Origin: Alphaproteobacteria bacterium
GTDB taxonomy: Bacteria; Pseudomonadota; Alphaproteobacteria; UBA828
Assembly: GCA_022823305.1 (NCBI GenBank)
Contig: JAJDXK010000101.1
Coordinates: forward strand, 124,001-188,000
Reading direction: 5' to 3'
Length of the DNA: 64,000 nucleotides
In this document: in pieces, positions 7,925 through 16,809 of the stretch
How the letters are laid out: each line of letters opens with the position of its first letter
Position numbering within the stretch: the first letter of the stretch is position 1
Made by a program: the position numbers and the translations under genes
The notes under the pieces: model-generated
Seen by the model: only the letters and a program-made list of their open reading frames with translations
Databases searched by the model: none
What the model was told of the DNA's origin: nothing

Positions 7925-8566
7925 ATGAAGCGCGTCGTGCCCGTCCTGATTCCGCTGCTTCTGCTGGCGTTGCCGGCCCACGCGGAGCCGCTGGTGTTCG
8001 GCTGGCCCGCGTCCGGCGACGACGGGGGCTGGGAGGAGCGCGAGTTCGACGGCGAGACCCGCTACCGCGTGCTGGAGCAGGACGGGCGCCGGGTGCTGGA
8101 AGCCGAGAGCGAGTCGGCGGCCTCCTGCCTCTACCTCGAGCGCGAGATCGACCTCGCGGCGACACCCGTGCTGGAGTGGAGCTGGCGCATCGGCGGGACT
8201 CCGGCCGTCGCCGACGAGCGCATCAAGGACGGCGACGACTTCGCGGCCCGGGTCTACGTGGTCGCGCCCGGCGACGGGTGGTTCGCGATGCCGATCGCCG
8301 TCAACTACGTCTGGGCGAGCGAGGCAGAGGTCGGCGCCGCCTGGCCCAATCCCTTCACCGACAACGTGATGATGGTGGCGATGAACTCAGGCGACGCTCA
8401 CGCCGGCACCTGGCGCACCCATCGGCGCAACGTGCGCGACGACTTCCGCCGCTTCTTCGGGGTCGAGGTCGACGCGCTCGAGGGCATCGCGGTGATGACC
8501 GACTCGGACAACAGCGGCCTCAGCGCCCGCGCCTGGTACGGCGAGATCGCGCTTCACCCCGAGTAG
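7925..8566 (+). CDS. Exported DUF3047 family protein
   Basis: The 213-residue product starts with a clear Sec signal peptide: KR at residues 2-3, a leucine-rich core and a predicted cleavage after AHA at residue 20. The mature part, with VLEWSWRI, DGDDFAARVYV, NPFTDNVMMVAMNSG and RRNVRDDFRRFFG, matches DUF3047, a beta-rich periplasmic family of unknown function. It is 20 bases after the PIN toxin gene, but that closeness may not mean co-regulation. No catalytic motif can be named. Confidence 0.82.
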   Translation: MKRVVPVLIPLLLLALPAHAEPLVFGWPASGDDGGWEEREFDGETRYRVLEQDGRRVLEAESESAASCLYLEREIDLAATPVLEWSWRIGGTPAVADERIKDGDDFAARVYVVAPGDGWFAMPIAVNYVWASEAEVGAAWPNPFTDNVMMVAMNSGDAHAGTWRTHRRNVRDDFRRFFGVEVDALEGIAVMTDSDNSGLSARAWYGEIALHPE

Positions 8567-8632
8567 GCTGCGGGCCGGCTTGATCGGCACGGTGGGCTGT
8601 GGTTGTTTGGCCCGAGCCTGCCGGGAACCCCC

Positions 8633-9517
8633 ATGAACCTGCACCGCACCTACCTCTTCGCTCCGGGCAACCACCCGCGCAAGGTCGCCAAGGTCTTCGG
8701 CACCGGCGCGGATGCGGTGGTGCTCGACCTCGAGGACGCCGTCGCCGTGGCGGAGAAGGTCGCGACAAGGGCGGTGGTGGTCGACGCGCTGCAGGCGCCG
8801 CGCAACTGCCTCGGCTACGTGCGGGTGAACGGGCTCGACACCGACTACTGCTACGGCGATCTGGAGGCCGTGGTGGCGCCGGGCGTGGACGGCGTCATGC
8901 TGCCCAAGGTGGAGGCCCCCAGCCAGCTCGAGACGGTGGACTGGCTGCTCGGCCAGCTTGAGCGCGAGCGCGGGCTGGAAGGGGGGGCGATCGACCTGCT
9001 GCCGATCATCGAGACCGGCCGGGGCGTCGCCGCCGCAGAAGCCATCGCAGGCGCGGAGACGCGGGTCAGGCGCCTCTCCTTCGGCGCAGGCGACTACACC
9101 CGCGACATGGGCATGGTCTGGACCGGGGCCGAGGCGGAGCTCGCGCACGCGCGCGCGACCATCGTGCTGGCCTCGCGCGTGGGCGGGCTGGAGCCCCCCA
9201 TCGACACGGTCTTCATCGACCTCGCCGACGAGGAGAACCTGGAGGGCTCGGCGCGGACGGCGCAGAGCTTCGGCTTCCAGGGCAAGCTCTGCATCCACCC
9301 GAAGCAGGTGGCGCCGGTCAACCGCGTCTTCACGCCGGGCGCCGACGCGGTGGCCCAGGCGGAGAAGCACGTCGCCGCCTTCAGGGAGGCGGAGGCCGCA
9401 GGCTCGGCCTCGATCCAGGTCGACGGCTACTTCATCGACTATCCGATCTACGAGAAGGCCGAGCGCGTGCTGCGCATCGCCGAGGCGATCCGGCAGAAGG
9501 ACGCCCCGGCCGGCTGA
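8633..9517 (+). CDS. HpcH/HpaI aldolase/citrate lyase beta-subunit-like protein
   Basis: This 294-residue TIM-barrel protein opens with HRTYLFAPGNHPRKVAK and carries ADAVVLDLEDAV, LLPIIETGRGV, RRLSFGAGDYTRDMG and KLCIHPKQVAPVN, the sequence blocks of the CitE/Mcl/HpcH family. These enzymes cleave or form carbon-carbon bonds of acyl-CoA or 2-keto acids with a divalent metal. No CitD/CitF partners are nearby, so it is a stand-alone CitE-like lyase or thioesterase (malyl-CoA, citramalyl-CoA or similar). ATG 8633 is used because the conserved region begins directly after it. It is 15 bases upstream of the HpaB-family gene, so the two probably act in one pathway. Confidence 0.88.
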   Translation: MNLHRTYLFAPGNHPRKVAKVFGTGADAVVLDLEDAVAVAEKVATRAVVVDALQAPRNCLGYVRVNGLDTDYCYGDLEAVVAPGVDGVMLPKVEAPSQLETVDWLLGQLERERGLEGGAIDLLPIIETGRGVAAAEAIAGAETRVRRLSFGAGDYTRDMGMVWTGAEAELAHARATIVLASRVGGLEPPIDTVFIDLADEENLEGSARTAQSFGFQGKLCIHPKQVAPVNRVFTPGADAVAQAEKHVAAFREAEAAGSASIQVDGYFIDYPIYEKAERVLRIAEAIRQKDAPAG

Positions 9518-9532
9518 ACGAGGAGACGCGGG

Positions 9533-11083
9533 ATGTTGATGTCCGGCGAGGAGTATCGCGAGTCGCTCAGGCGGCTTTCGCCCCGGGTTTTCGTCGACGG
9601 CGACGCGGTCGAGTCCGTCGCCGACGAGCCGCGCTTCGGCCCGGGCGTGGCCTCGCTCGCGCTCACCTACGACTTCGCGCTGGACGAGCGCCACCGGCCC
9701 GTCATGACGGCGGTGGAGGAGGGCACCGGGGCCGAGGTCAACCGCTTCGCCCACATCAACCGCTCGACCACGGACCAGCTCCACAAGCTGGAGGCGGTGC
9801 GCCTCGTCTGCCAGTACACCGGCTGCGCCCAGCGCTACCTCACCCAGGACGGGCTCAACGCGATCCACCAGGCGACCTGGCGCATCGATCAGGAGACGGG
9901 CGGCGGCCTGCACGAGCGCTTCCTCGCCTACCTCCACCGGGTACAGGCCGAGGACCTCACCCTGGGCGTCGCCATGACCGACGGCAAGGGCGACCGCTCG
10001 CGCCGCCCCCATGCCCAGGCGGTGCGGGATTCATACGTGCACATCGCCAGGCGCCGGCCCGACGGCGTCGTCATCCGCGGCGCCAAGGCGATCGTCACCG
10101 CCGCGCCCTACGTCCACGAATACCTGGTCATGCCGTGCCGCAACATGACGGAAGCCGACAAGGACTTCGCCCTCTGCTGCGCGGTGCCGGTGGACGCCGA
10201 CGGCGTCCCCGTCGTCGCCCGGCCGGCCGGCCGGCCGGGGGAGAAGGCGGCCACCTTCAGCGCGCGCTACGGCCAGTCCACCGGCGTGGTCATCTTCGAT
10301 GACGTGTTCGTGCCGTGGGATCGCGTGTTCCTCGCCGGCGAGTGGGAGCACTCGCAGTTCCTCACCCAGGCCTACGCGACCCATCACCGGCACTCCTGCA
10401 TCGGCGCGCGCGCGGGCTTCGGCGACCTGCTGATCGGCGCCGGCGTGCTGATGGCCCAGGCCAACGGGCTCGAGGTCGAGAACACCTCGCACCTGCGCGA
10501 CCGCATGGTGGAGCTGATCAAGATCGTGGAGGGCTTCTACGCCTGCGGCGTCGCCAGCTCGGTCTACGCGACTGCCGACGGCTCCGGCTGCGTCGAGCCG
10601 GACCGGGTTTTCGCCAACATCGGCAAGCTGCTGCTGTCCACGCAGATCTACGACATGCACCGCATCGCCCACGAGGTCTCGGGCGGGCTGGTGGTGGCCC
10701 TGCCGGGGCCGGACGAGGACCACAATCCCGCGACCGCCGGCTCGCTCGCCGAGATGCTGAAGGGGCGCGAGGACCTGCCCTACGGCGAGCGCATGGAGGT
10801 CGCGCGCCTGATCGAGGACCTGACCGCCTCCGGCACCGCCGGCTGGTACTCGGTCATCAGCCTGCATGGCGGCGGCTCGCCCCAGGCGACCGGGCTCGAG
10901 ATCTTTCGCAGCTACCCCGTGGAGGACAAGGTGGCGCTGGTGGAGAAGCTGCTCGAGCGCGGCGTGCTCGCCGACGAGAGCGGCGAGAACCGCGACCGCC
11001 AGCCGGGACGCTGCTGCCCCGTCGGCTGCCGCGAGCCGGAGGAGGCGCCGGCACCGGCGCCGCCCAAGCGCGTCAGCAACTGA
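9533..11083 (+). CDS. 4-hydroxyphenylacetate 3-hydroxylase / 4-hydroxybutyryl-CoA dehydratase family flavoprotein
   Basis: The 516-residue protein has the acyl-CoA-dehydrogenase-like fold of the HpaB/AbfD family, with SGEEYRESLRRLSPRVFVDG at the start, AHINRSTTDQLHKL, TDGKGDRSRRPH and GVVIFDDVFVPWDRVF. The dehydratase branch binds a [4Fe-4S] cluster with three Cys and one His. As I recall that enzyme, here C98 is kept but the second Cys position is Y102 and the last is A292, so a complete cluster site is not present. The C-terminus carries an unusual CCPVGC group (494-499) before a proline-rich tail. It lies between an HpcH-like lyase gene and a SnoaL-like gene. A flavin hydroxylase or a cluster-free dehydratase or isomerase of a CoA ester are both possible. 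Confidence 0.83.
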   Translation: MLMSGEEYRESLRRLSPRVFVDGDAVESVADEPRFGPGVASLALTYDFALDERHRPVMTAVEEGTGAEVNRFAHINRSTTDQLHKLEAVRLVCQYTGCAQRYLTQDGLNAIHQATWRIDQETGGGLHERFLAYLHRVQAEDLTLGVAMTDGKGDRSRRPHAQAVRDSYVHIARRRPDGVVIRGAKAIVTAAPYVHEYLVMPCRNMTEADKDFALCCAVPVDADGVPVVARPAGRPGEKAATFSARYGQSTGVVIFDDVFVPWDRVFLAGEWEHSQFLTQAYATHHRHSCIGARAGFGDLLIGAGVLMAQANGLEVENTSHLRDRMVELIKIVEGFYACGVASSVYATADGSGCVEPDRVFANIGKLLLSTQIYDMHRIAHEVSGGLVVALPGPDEDHNPATAGSLAEMLKGREDLPYGERMEVARLIEDLTASGTAGWYSVISLHGGGSPQATGLEIFRSYPVEDKVALVEKLLERGVLADESGENRDRQPGRCCPVGCREPEEAPAPAPPKRVSN

Positions 11084-11118
11084 ACCCGCAACCGGAACGG
11101 CCAGAGGAGCAAGAGACC

Positions 11119-11607
11119 ATGTCCGTGGAGAAGCGCCTTCAGCGCCTCGAGGATATCGAGGCCATCAAGCAGCTCATCGCCCGCTACATGACGGCGGCGG
11201 ATCACAATGGCGACCCGGCGATGATGGCGCCCTGCTTCACCGAGGACGCGGTCTGGAACTGCGAGGGGATCGGCCGCTGGGAGGGCCGCGATTCCCTCGT
11301 CGCGGGCCTGCGCGAGACCTCCACCAAGACGCTCTCGTGGGCGCTGCACTACGCGACCCAGCCGATCATCGAGGTGGCCGACGACGGCCAGACGGCCACC
11401 GGCGAGTACTACCTGTGGGAGCTCGCCAAGGCGGTGCAGGAGGACGGCAGCCCGGACCAGGACACCTGGATCGGCGGCTGGTACGAATCCAGGTTCCGCA
11501 AGGAAGGCGGCGACTGGAAGTTCAGCCACATCGAGCTGATCCTCAAGCTGCTCAGCCCGGCCAGCGCGCCCTCGTGGGAGACGCCGATCCCGCCCTGGAA
11601 GGGGTAA
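11119..11607 (+). CDS. SnoaL-like / NTF2-fold protein
   Basis: This 162-residue protein shows the SnoaL_4 type pattern: LEDIEAIKQLIARYMTAAD at the N-terminus, CFTEDAVWNCEGIGRWEGR, then TATGEYYLWELA and GGWYESRFRKEGGDWKF. The fold serves as a small cyclase, dehydratase or isomerase in polyketide, steroid or aromatic metabolism, often with an Asp/His pair. ATG 11119 follows GCCAGAGGAGCAAG, a good ribosome binding site. It is 35 bases after the HpaB-family gene and ends a four-gene plus-strand run. Its association with CoA-linked genes suggests a step in the same pathway. Confidence 0.83.
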   Translation: MSVEKRLQRLEDIEAIKQLIARYMTAADHNGDPAMMAPCFTEDAVWNCEGIGRWEGRDSLVAGLRETSTKTLSWALHYATQPIIEVADDGQTATGEYYLWELAKAVQEDGSPDQDTWIGGWYESRFRKEGGDWKFSHIELILKLLSPASAPSWETPIPPWKG

Positions 11608-11652
11608 TCGCCGCCGGCTGCCGGGGAGGGAGCCCGCGCCGGCGACCCGCCT

Positions 11653-12249
11653 TCAGTCGAGGATATCCACGAAGCCGGGCAGCGCCCGCATCCGGCCGAG
11701 CCACGCCTGGACCGCGTCGTAGCCCTCGAGGCTGATCTCCCCGTCGCCACACTGGGAGATCGCGGGGAACGCCGCCACGTCGGCGACCGTCGGGCGGTCC
11801 AGCGCGATCCACTCGCGGTCCGACAGGCGGTCGTTGTAGAGACCGAGCGCGATGTCGCTGCGCTGGTTGACCGTCTCGGCGTTGACGCAGAGCCAGGGAA
11901 AGAGCTTCGCGAGCCGCGCGTCGTAGGGCCCGAGGCGAATCTCGTAGGCGGCGGCCGAGAGCCAGCCGTTGACGATGGCCTCGTCGTCGGGATCGCTCGG
12001 CATCCAGGACTCGTCGCCATGCCTGCGTGCGATCCACACCAGGATGGCCTGCGAATCGCGCAGCACGAGCGAGCCCTCGGTCATCACCGGAAGCTGACCA
12101 AAGGGATTGAGCGCCAGGAATTCCGGGGTCTTGTGCTCGTTCTCGAGCAGGTCGATCGGCTCGCGCCTGTAGTCCACGCCCAGCAGCCCGAGCAGCAGGC
12201 GCACCTTGTAGCAGTTGAGAGCGAGCGGCATGTCATAGAGCGTGATCAT
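11653..12249 (-). CDS. Glutathione S-transferase family protein
   Basis: The 198-residue protein has an N-terminal thioredoxin-like domain (ITLYDMPLALNCYKVRLLL, NPFGQLPVMTEGSLVLRDSQAI) and a helical C-terminal domain with DRPTVADVAAFPAI, the usual N-capping motif. The PFGQLPV cis-proline and the LRDSQAI glutathione-binding Asp-Ser are present. Residue N12 followed by C13 occupies the usual catalytic Ser/Cys region. It is convergent with the SnoaL-like gene and 74 bases downstream of the SDR gene. GSTs in such clusters may dehalogenate, isomerise or cleave ethers; no substrate is assigned. Confidence 0.88.
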   Translation of the reverse strand: MITLYDMPLALNCYKVRLLLGLLGVDYRREPIDLLENEHKTPEFLALNPFGQLPVMTEGSLVLRDSQAILVWIARRHGDESWMPSDPDDEAIVNGWLSAAAYEIRLGPYDARLAKLFPWLCVNAETVNQRSDIALGLYNDRLSDREWIALDRPTVADVAAFPAISQCGDGEISLEGYDAVQAWLGRMRALPGFVDILD

Positions 12250-12323
12250 GGCGGACCCTCCAGCGTCGAGACGTCAGCGCGATCCTATACCACCTCCGAC
12301 CGCGATGCCGGGCTGCGTGTACG

Positions 12324-13094
12324 CTACTTGGGCGCCATCCGAAGCGCGCCGTCGAAACGGATCACCGAGCCGTTCATGAAGGTGTTCTCGGCGATGTGGA
12401 CGGCGAGCGCGGCGTATTCCTCCGACGAGCCCAGGCGCTTCGGGTAGACCGTCGTCTCCAGCAGGGACTGCTTCACCGGCTCGGAGAGGCCCGCCATCAT
12501 CGGCGTGTCCATCAGCCCCGGCGCGATGCAGTTGACGCGGATGCCCTCGCGCGCCAGCTCACGTGCCATCGGAAGCGTCATCGCCGCGACCCCGCCCTTG
12601 GACGCCCCGTAGTCGAGCTGGCCGATCTGGCCTTCGAATGCCGCGACCGATGCGGTGGTGACGATGCAGCCGCGCTCGCCGTCCGCGAGCGGCTCCATGG
12701 CGGCCATGTCGGCGGCGGCGAGGCGGCACGAGTTGATGGTGCCGATCAGGTTGACGTGGATCGCGCGGGTGAGCTTCTCCAGCGGGCTCGGATTGCCGTC
12801 GCGGCCCACCAGCTTGGCGCCCGGCGCGATGCCGGCGCAGGCGACCATGATGCGGGCGGGCCCCAGCGCCTCGCGCACCTGCGCACAGGCCGCCTCGTGG
12901 CTCGCCGCGTCGACCACGTCGCACGCCGCCGCGGCGCCGCCGATCTCCGCTGCGACCTTGTTCGCCAGCGCCTCGTTCATGTCGAGGATGCAGACCCTGG
13001 CGCCGGCGGCCGCCAGCGCCCGCGCGGTCGCCTCGCCCAGCCCTGATGCGCCGCCGGTGACGATCGCCGTCTGACCGCTGATGTCCATGTCCAT
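12324..13094 (-). CDS. Short-chain dehydrogenase/reductase, 3-hydroxyacyl-CoA dehydrogenase type II-like
   Basis: This 256-residue classical SDR has TGGASGLG at 13-20, ACAGIAPG at 85-92, the catalytic S149 (TTASVAAF) and Y162-x3-K166 (YGASKGG). Overall form, including LEKLTRAIHVNLIGTINSCRLAA and PYPKRLGSSEEYAAL near the end, resembles type II 3-hydroxyacyl-CoA dehydrogenases (HSD17B10-like), which oxidise L-3-hydroxyacyl-CoA with NAD. That fits the CoA-linked neighbours. D38 after the second beta-strand supports NAD preference. Confidence 0.9.
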   Translation of the reverse strand: MDMDISGQTAIVTGGASGLGEATARALAAAGARVCILDMNEALANKVAAEIGGAAAACDVVDAASHEAACAQVREALGPARIMVACAGIAPGAKLVGRDGNPSPLEKLTRAIHVNLIGTINSCRLAAADMAAMEPLADGERGCIVTTASVAAFEGQIGQLDYGASKGGVAAMTLPMARELAREGIRVNCIAPGLMDTPMMAGLSEPVKQSLLETTVYPKRLGSSEEYAALAVHIAENTFMNGSVIRFDGALRMAPK

Positions 13095-13165
13095 CTCCCT
13101 CGCTGATGCGGGCGCCTACATAGCAAAGCGGCGCCGGTGAATGCAAAAGCCGCGCCGGCGGCCGC

Positions 13166-14083
13166 TCAGGGGTCGATGACGGAGGGGCGGCGTCTCGTGA
13201 GGAGCGCTTCGCGGCGGGCGATGTAGACCGCCGAGCCGACGATGAAGACCGCGCCGACCCAGGTCCAGGCGCCGGGGAACTCGCCGAAGGCGAACCAGCC
13301 GATCGCGACCGCGAAGGGGAGGCGGGTGAAGTCCAGCGGCACCACCGCCGTCGCCTCCATGATCGAGAGCGCGCGCGCCATCGTGAAGTGGGCGACGGTG
13401 AGGATGCAGCCGATGCCGAGCAGCCAGCCGAGCTGCTCCAGGGTCGGCGTCTGCCACCACCAGAGCGCCGGCCCGAGCGAGATCGGCGTCATGATCAGGT
13501 TCATGTAGAAGACGATGGCCAGGGGCGATTCGGTGCGCGCGAGCAGGCGCACCAGCGCCATCGAGACGGCGAAGAGCAGCGCCGCGAGGATCGCCAGCAG
13601 GCCGCCGACCGAGATGGTCTCCGCGCCCGGCTGCAGCACGATCAGCACGCCGGCGAAGCCGACGACGGTGGCGATCCAGCGGCGCGGGCCGACGCGCTCG
13701 CCCAGCATCAGGATGGCGACCGGGATCATCCAGAGCGAGACCGTGAAGTTGAGCGTGATCGCTTCCGCCAGCGGCGTGAACTGCAGCGCCGAGTACCAGG
13801 CCCACATGGCGCAGACGCCGATGCCGGCGCGCACCGCGAAGAGGCGGAAGCGGCCGGGGTCGAACGAGCCGAAGCCGGTCCGCATCATGAAGGGCACCAG
13901 GATCAGGGTGCCGATGGCATTGCGGACGAAGGCGATCTGGAACACCGATATCTCCGCCGAGACATGGCGGATCGCCGCCGACATGCCGGCGAAGCAGGCG
14001 CAGGTGAAGATCATCAGGAGCACGCCTTCCCACGTGCTCCCGATGACGCGGCGGCCTGCCCCTTCCGTCGGCTGCGTGCTCAT
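13166..14083 (-). CDS. EamA/DMT-family transporter
   Basis: The 305-residue protein shows ten hydrophobic segments in two EamA repeats, with short loops such as SFDPGRFRLF and GERVGPRRW between helices. Early residues include CACFAGMSAAIRHVS, typical of the RhaT/EamA 10-helix group. These carriers export or exchange metabolites such as amino acids. Nothing in the sequence tells the substrate. It is transcribed away from hsp20. Confidence 0.87.
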   Translation of the reverse strand: MSTQPTEGAGRRVIGSTWEGVLLMIFTCACFAGMSAAIRHVSAEISVFQIAFVRNAIGTLILVPFMMRTGFGSFDPGRFRLFAVRAGIGVCAMWAWYSALQFTPLAEAITLNFTVSLWMIPVAILMLGERVGPRRWIATVVGFAGVLIVLQPGAETISVGGLLAILAALLFAVSMALVRLLARTESPLAIVFYMNLIMTPISLGPALWWWQTPTLEQLGWLLGIGCILTVAHFTMARALSIMEATAVVPLDFTRLPFAVAIGWFAFGEFPGAWTWVGAVFIVGSAVYIARREALLTRRRPSVIDP

Positions 14084-14286
14084 GGCGGGCGGCCTGCTCC
14101 CTTGCGCCGCCCGCCCCCTGCCCCACCCATGGGCTCCGGCGGCAGATGCGCTGGCTCACGCCACCATGCCACATCCGCCGGGCCGTAACAGCCCGGGCGG
14201 CCCTCGTCGAGTTTCTGCTGCGCCATGAGCGCGTCGTCGCTGCCGGCGAAGAAGAGCCCGGCAGAGCAGCCGGCATGCCAAAGCGG

Positions 14287-14315
14287 CTTGATCTGCGACG
14301 GCGCGAAGCCCACAT
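14287..14315 (+). promoter_or_regulatory. Possible heat-shock (sigma-32) promoter of hsp20
   Basis: CTTGATC at 14287-14293 and CCCACAT at 14309-14315 resemble the RpoH consensus (CTTGAA and CCCCAT) with spacing in the accepted range. Transcription starting about 14322 would give a leader of roughly 105 bases, with SD GGAGGAGG at 14413-14420. The match is partial and the call rests mainly on the downstream gene being a small heat-shock protein. The rest of the 14084-14427 gap holds no coding sequence that I can support. Confidence 0.4.
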
Positions 14316-14427
14316 CGGAGGTGTGACGGCGGCCGGCCCGCGCCGGGAGGTCGCTACCGATCGCTCAAGGGCGCGCGCCGCCACCGGGTGCGCCCGCCGA
14401 GACTCGCTCGACGGAGGAGGCCAGGCG

Positions 14428-14850
14428 ATGACACGGATATCTCCCTTCAGCAGCCCCCTGCTGCTCGGCTTCGACCGCCTGGAAGAGGTGGTCGACCGAC
14501 TCACCCGCTCAGCGGCCGAGGGCTATCCTCCCTACAACGTCGTGCACGCGGCGGACGACAGGCTGCGCATCAGCCTCGCCGTGGCGGGCTTCACGGAGGA
14601 CGATCTCGAGGTCACCGTCGAACGCAACGAACTGCACATCAAGGGGCGGCAGGCGGAGGATGACAGCGCCGTCTACCTCTATCGCGGCATCGCCGCGCGC
14701 CAGTTTCACCGCACCTTTCTGCTGGCGGACGGAATCGAGGTCACCGGCGCCCGGCTCGACGCCGGGTTGCTCCACATCGACCTGACCCGCCCCACCACAC
14801 CCGAGATCGTGAGGACCGTCGCGATCAAGAGCGGCGGCGGGACCGGCTAG
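14428..14850 (+). CDS. Small heat-shock protein, Hsp20/IbpA family
   Basis: This 140-residue protein consists of an N-terminal segment (SSPLLLGFDRLEEVVDRL), an alpha-crystallin domain from about residue 35 (PPYNVVHAADDRLRISLAV, then LEVTVERNELHIKGR) and a short tail. The domain includes ARQFHRTFLLADGIEV and the strand GLLHIDLTRP, typical of class A IbpA-like alphaproteobacterial sHsps. It holds unfolded proteins for refolding by DnaK/ClpB. The ATG is fixed by a strong GGAGGAGG seven bases before it. The next gene encodes DUF1150, a frequent partner of hsp20 in this class. Confidence 0.93.
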   Translation: MTRISPFSSPLLLGFDRLEEVVDRLTRSAAEGYPPYNVVHAADDRLRISLAVAGFTEDDLEVTVERNELHIKGRQAEDDSAVYLYRGIAARQFHRTFLLADGIEVTGARLDAGLLHIDLTRPTTPEIVRTVAIKSGGGTG

Positions 14851-14862
14851 GGGAGGAAGGTC

Positions 14863-15078
14863 ATGAACGATGGCGATCGGGCGACCGCTGGCGAGCGGCG
14901 GGAGAACGCCTCCTTCCTTGCCGGCAACGAAACCTACGTCAGGGACGTGATGATGGAGGGCACCGTCGTCTACGGCATCCACGCGCCGGATGGCCGGCTC
15001 CTGGCCGTGGCGCCCACGCGCGACCTGGCCTTCGCCGTTGCCCGCCAGAACCGGCTGGACCCGCTCAGCGTCCACTGA
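14863..15078 (+). CDS. DUF1150 family protein
   Basis: The 71-residue protein contains TYVRDVMMEGTVVYGIHAPDG and AVAPTRDLAFAVARQNRLDP, the conserved core of DUF1150, a small alphaproteobacterial family without known function. It lies 12 bases after hsp20 and is almost surely in the same transcript, which suggests a heat-shock-related role. ATG 14863 follows GGGGAGGAAGG. Confidence 0.87.
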   Translation: MNDGDRATAGERRENASFLAGNETYVRDVMMEGTVVYGIHAPDGRLLAVAPTRDLAFAVARQNRLDPLSVH

Positions 15079-15099
15079 TCGGCGAATGGCGCGCGGTGC

Positions 15100-16809
15100 T
15101 CAGCCGGCGCCCTCGGGCCCGAGCGGCGGGGCCGCGGGAAGCTCCAGCCGGAAGCACGCGCCACAGGTGCTGCCCGCCCGATCGGTCCGGTTGCTGCAGG
15201 TCAGGCGGCCGCCGTGGGCGTCCGCGATCTGGCGCGAAATGCTGAGGCCGAGCCCCGAGTGGGCGCCGAAGGCCTCGCCCTCGGGGCGGAAGGTGTAGAA
15301 GCGCCGGAAGATCGCCTCCTCCATTCCCGGCGGCACGCCGGGGCCGTCATCCTCCACGGTGACCGAGATGCGGGCGCCCTCCCGGCGAAGCCCGAGGGCG
15401 ATCGCGCCATCCGGTGGGCTGAACGTGCGGGCATTGCCGATCAGGTTCTGGAGCACCTGCGCCAGGCGGTCCTCGACGCCGAGCACGACGAAGGGTCCGT
15501 CGCCCGCGATGTCGAGGCGGATCGCTGCGGAGTCCTCGCTCGCCGTGGCGGCGGCGCCCTGCATCTCCGCGATGGTCGCCAGCATGGCACCGAGGTCGAC
15601 CGGGCTGTGCTGGGCGCGGGCGAGCTCCGTGTCGATCTTCGAGGCATCGGCGATCTGGCTCAGCAGCCGGTCCAGCCTCTTCACGTCCTCGCCGACCAGC
15701 GCGAGCAGCTTCTCGCGCTTCTCCTCGTCGCTGATGCTGCGCGCGGTGTCGACGGCGGTAAGCACGGAGCTGAGCGGGTTCTTCACCTCGTGGGCCACGT
15801 CGGCGACGAAGCGCTCGATCGCGTCCATGCGCACCCACAGCGCGTCCGTCATCTCCCGCAGCGCAGCCGAGAGGCGGCCGATCTCGTCATTGCGCGCCGT
15901 GAAGTCGGGGATGGTCACCTTGCGCCCGCCGCCGGCGCGCACGCGCTCGGCCGCCCGCGCGAGCCGCCGTACCGGGCGGGCGATGGTGCCCGAAAGGTAG
16001 AGGCTGAGAAGCACGGTGATGCCGAGCGCGATGCTGAAGGCCTGAAGGATGGTGAAGCGGGCGGTGCGGACGCCCTCCGACACGTCGCCCGCATCCGCCA
16101 CCAGCAGCAGGGCGCCATGCACCCGGCGGAAGGGCTGGACCGGCACCGCCACGATGGCCACCAGGCGGGCGTCCTCGGTCCGGTGCATCGCCCGTCCGGC
16201 GACTCCTTCCAGCGCGCTGAGCACCTTGGGAAAGTCGGCCGCGCGCGGCTCTTTCGGCTCGGTGTAGAGGGGGACCGTCGTGTGCGGCGGCAGGCGTGCG
16301 GTGATCCACTCGTAGGCCGCGTCCGCGGTCCTGCCCAGGAAGCCCCGGCTTTCCTCCGGCGGCGGCAGCTCCGTCGTGTGGACCGCCGCCATCGGCAGCT
16401 GCCGCGAATCGATGGCCAGCGTTCCGTCGGAGTCGAAGAGCACGGTGCGGGTGTCGGTGGTGAAATTCAGGCGGCGAACGAGGGCTTCGGCGGCTGCGCG
16501 GTCGAGCCTCGCCTCCGTCGCGTCGCCGGTACCGGCCGCGCTCGCACCGAGCGTCGTCGCGAGCAGGGTGGCCTCCCGCGCCAGCGAGTCCAGCTTGGCG
16601 TGCATCAGGTCGCGCTGGTAGTGGTCGAGGTAGAAGAAGCCCGCAACCAGGACCCCGAGCGCCATCACGTTGATGGCGAGGATGCGGGCGCCGAGGGGGA
16701 AGACGGGGAACGACCGCCGGCCGCCCCTGGCCGGCGTCAGCGGAGCGCTCGCCCCGGCCCGCAGATCGTCCCCGACCGGATCACGGCGCGGTGTATCGGT
16801 AACCGACAC
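15100..16809 (-). CDS. chvG: Sensor histidine kinase ChvG (ExoS-type)
   Basis: The protein is about 569 residues. A first membrane helix spans roughly 43-63, a periplasmic sensing domain follows to about 255, a second helix covers about 256-276, then a HAMP region, the H-box with H340 in [13 protein letters not shown] and a C-terminal ATPase domain with DDGPGVPPG and [11 protein letters not shown]. This layout, the sequence [15 protein letters not shown] before helix 1 and the upstream chvI gene identify ChvG, which senses low pH and envelope signals in alphaproteobacteria and phosphorylates ChvI. The GTG start at 16809 overlaps chvI by 29 bases and is the least certain part; later starts before helix 1 are possible. 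Confidence 0.9.
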   Translation of the reverse strand: MSVTDTPRRDPVGDDLRAGASAPLTPARGGRRSFPVFPLGARILAINVMALGVLVAGFFYLDHYQRDLMHAKLDSLAREATLLATTLGASAAGTGDATEARLDRAAAEALVRRLNFTTDTRTVLFDSDGTLAIDSRQLPMAAVHTTELPPPEESRGFLGRTADAAYEWITARLPPHTTVPLYTEPKEPRAADFPKVLSALEGVAGRAMHRTEDARLVAIVAVPVQPFRRVHGALLLVADAGDVSEGVRTARFTILQAFSIALGITVLLSLYLSGTIARPVRRLARAAERVRAGGGRKVTIPDFTARNDEIGRLSAALREMTDALWVRMDAIERFVADVAHEVKNPLSSVLTAVDTARSISDEEKREKLLALVGEDVKRLDRLLSQIADASKIDTELARAQHSPVDLGAMLATIAEMQGAAATASEDSAAIRLDIAGDGPFVVLGVEDRLAQVLQNLIGNARTFSPPDGAIALGLRREGARISVTVEDDGPGVPPGMEEAIFRRFYTFRPEGEAFGAHSGLGLSISRQIADAHGGRLTCSNRTDRAGSTCGACFRLELPAAPPLGPEGAG

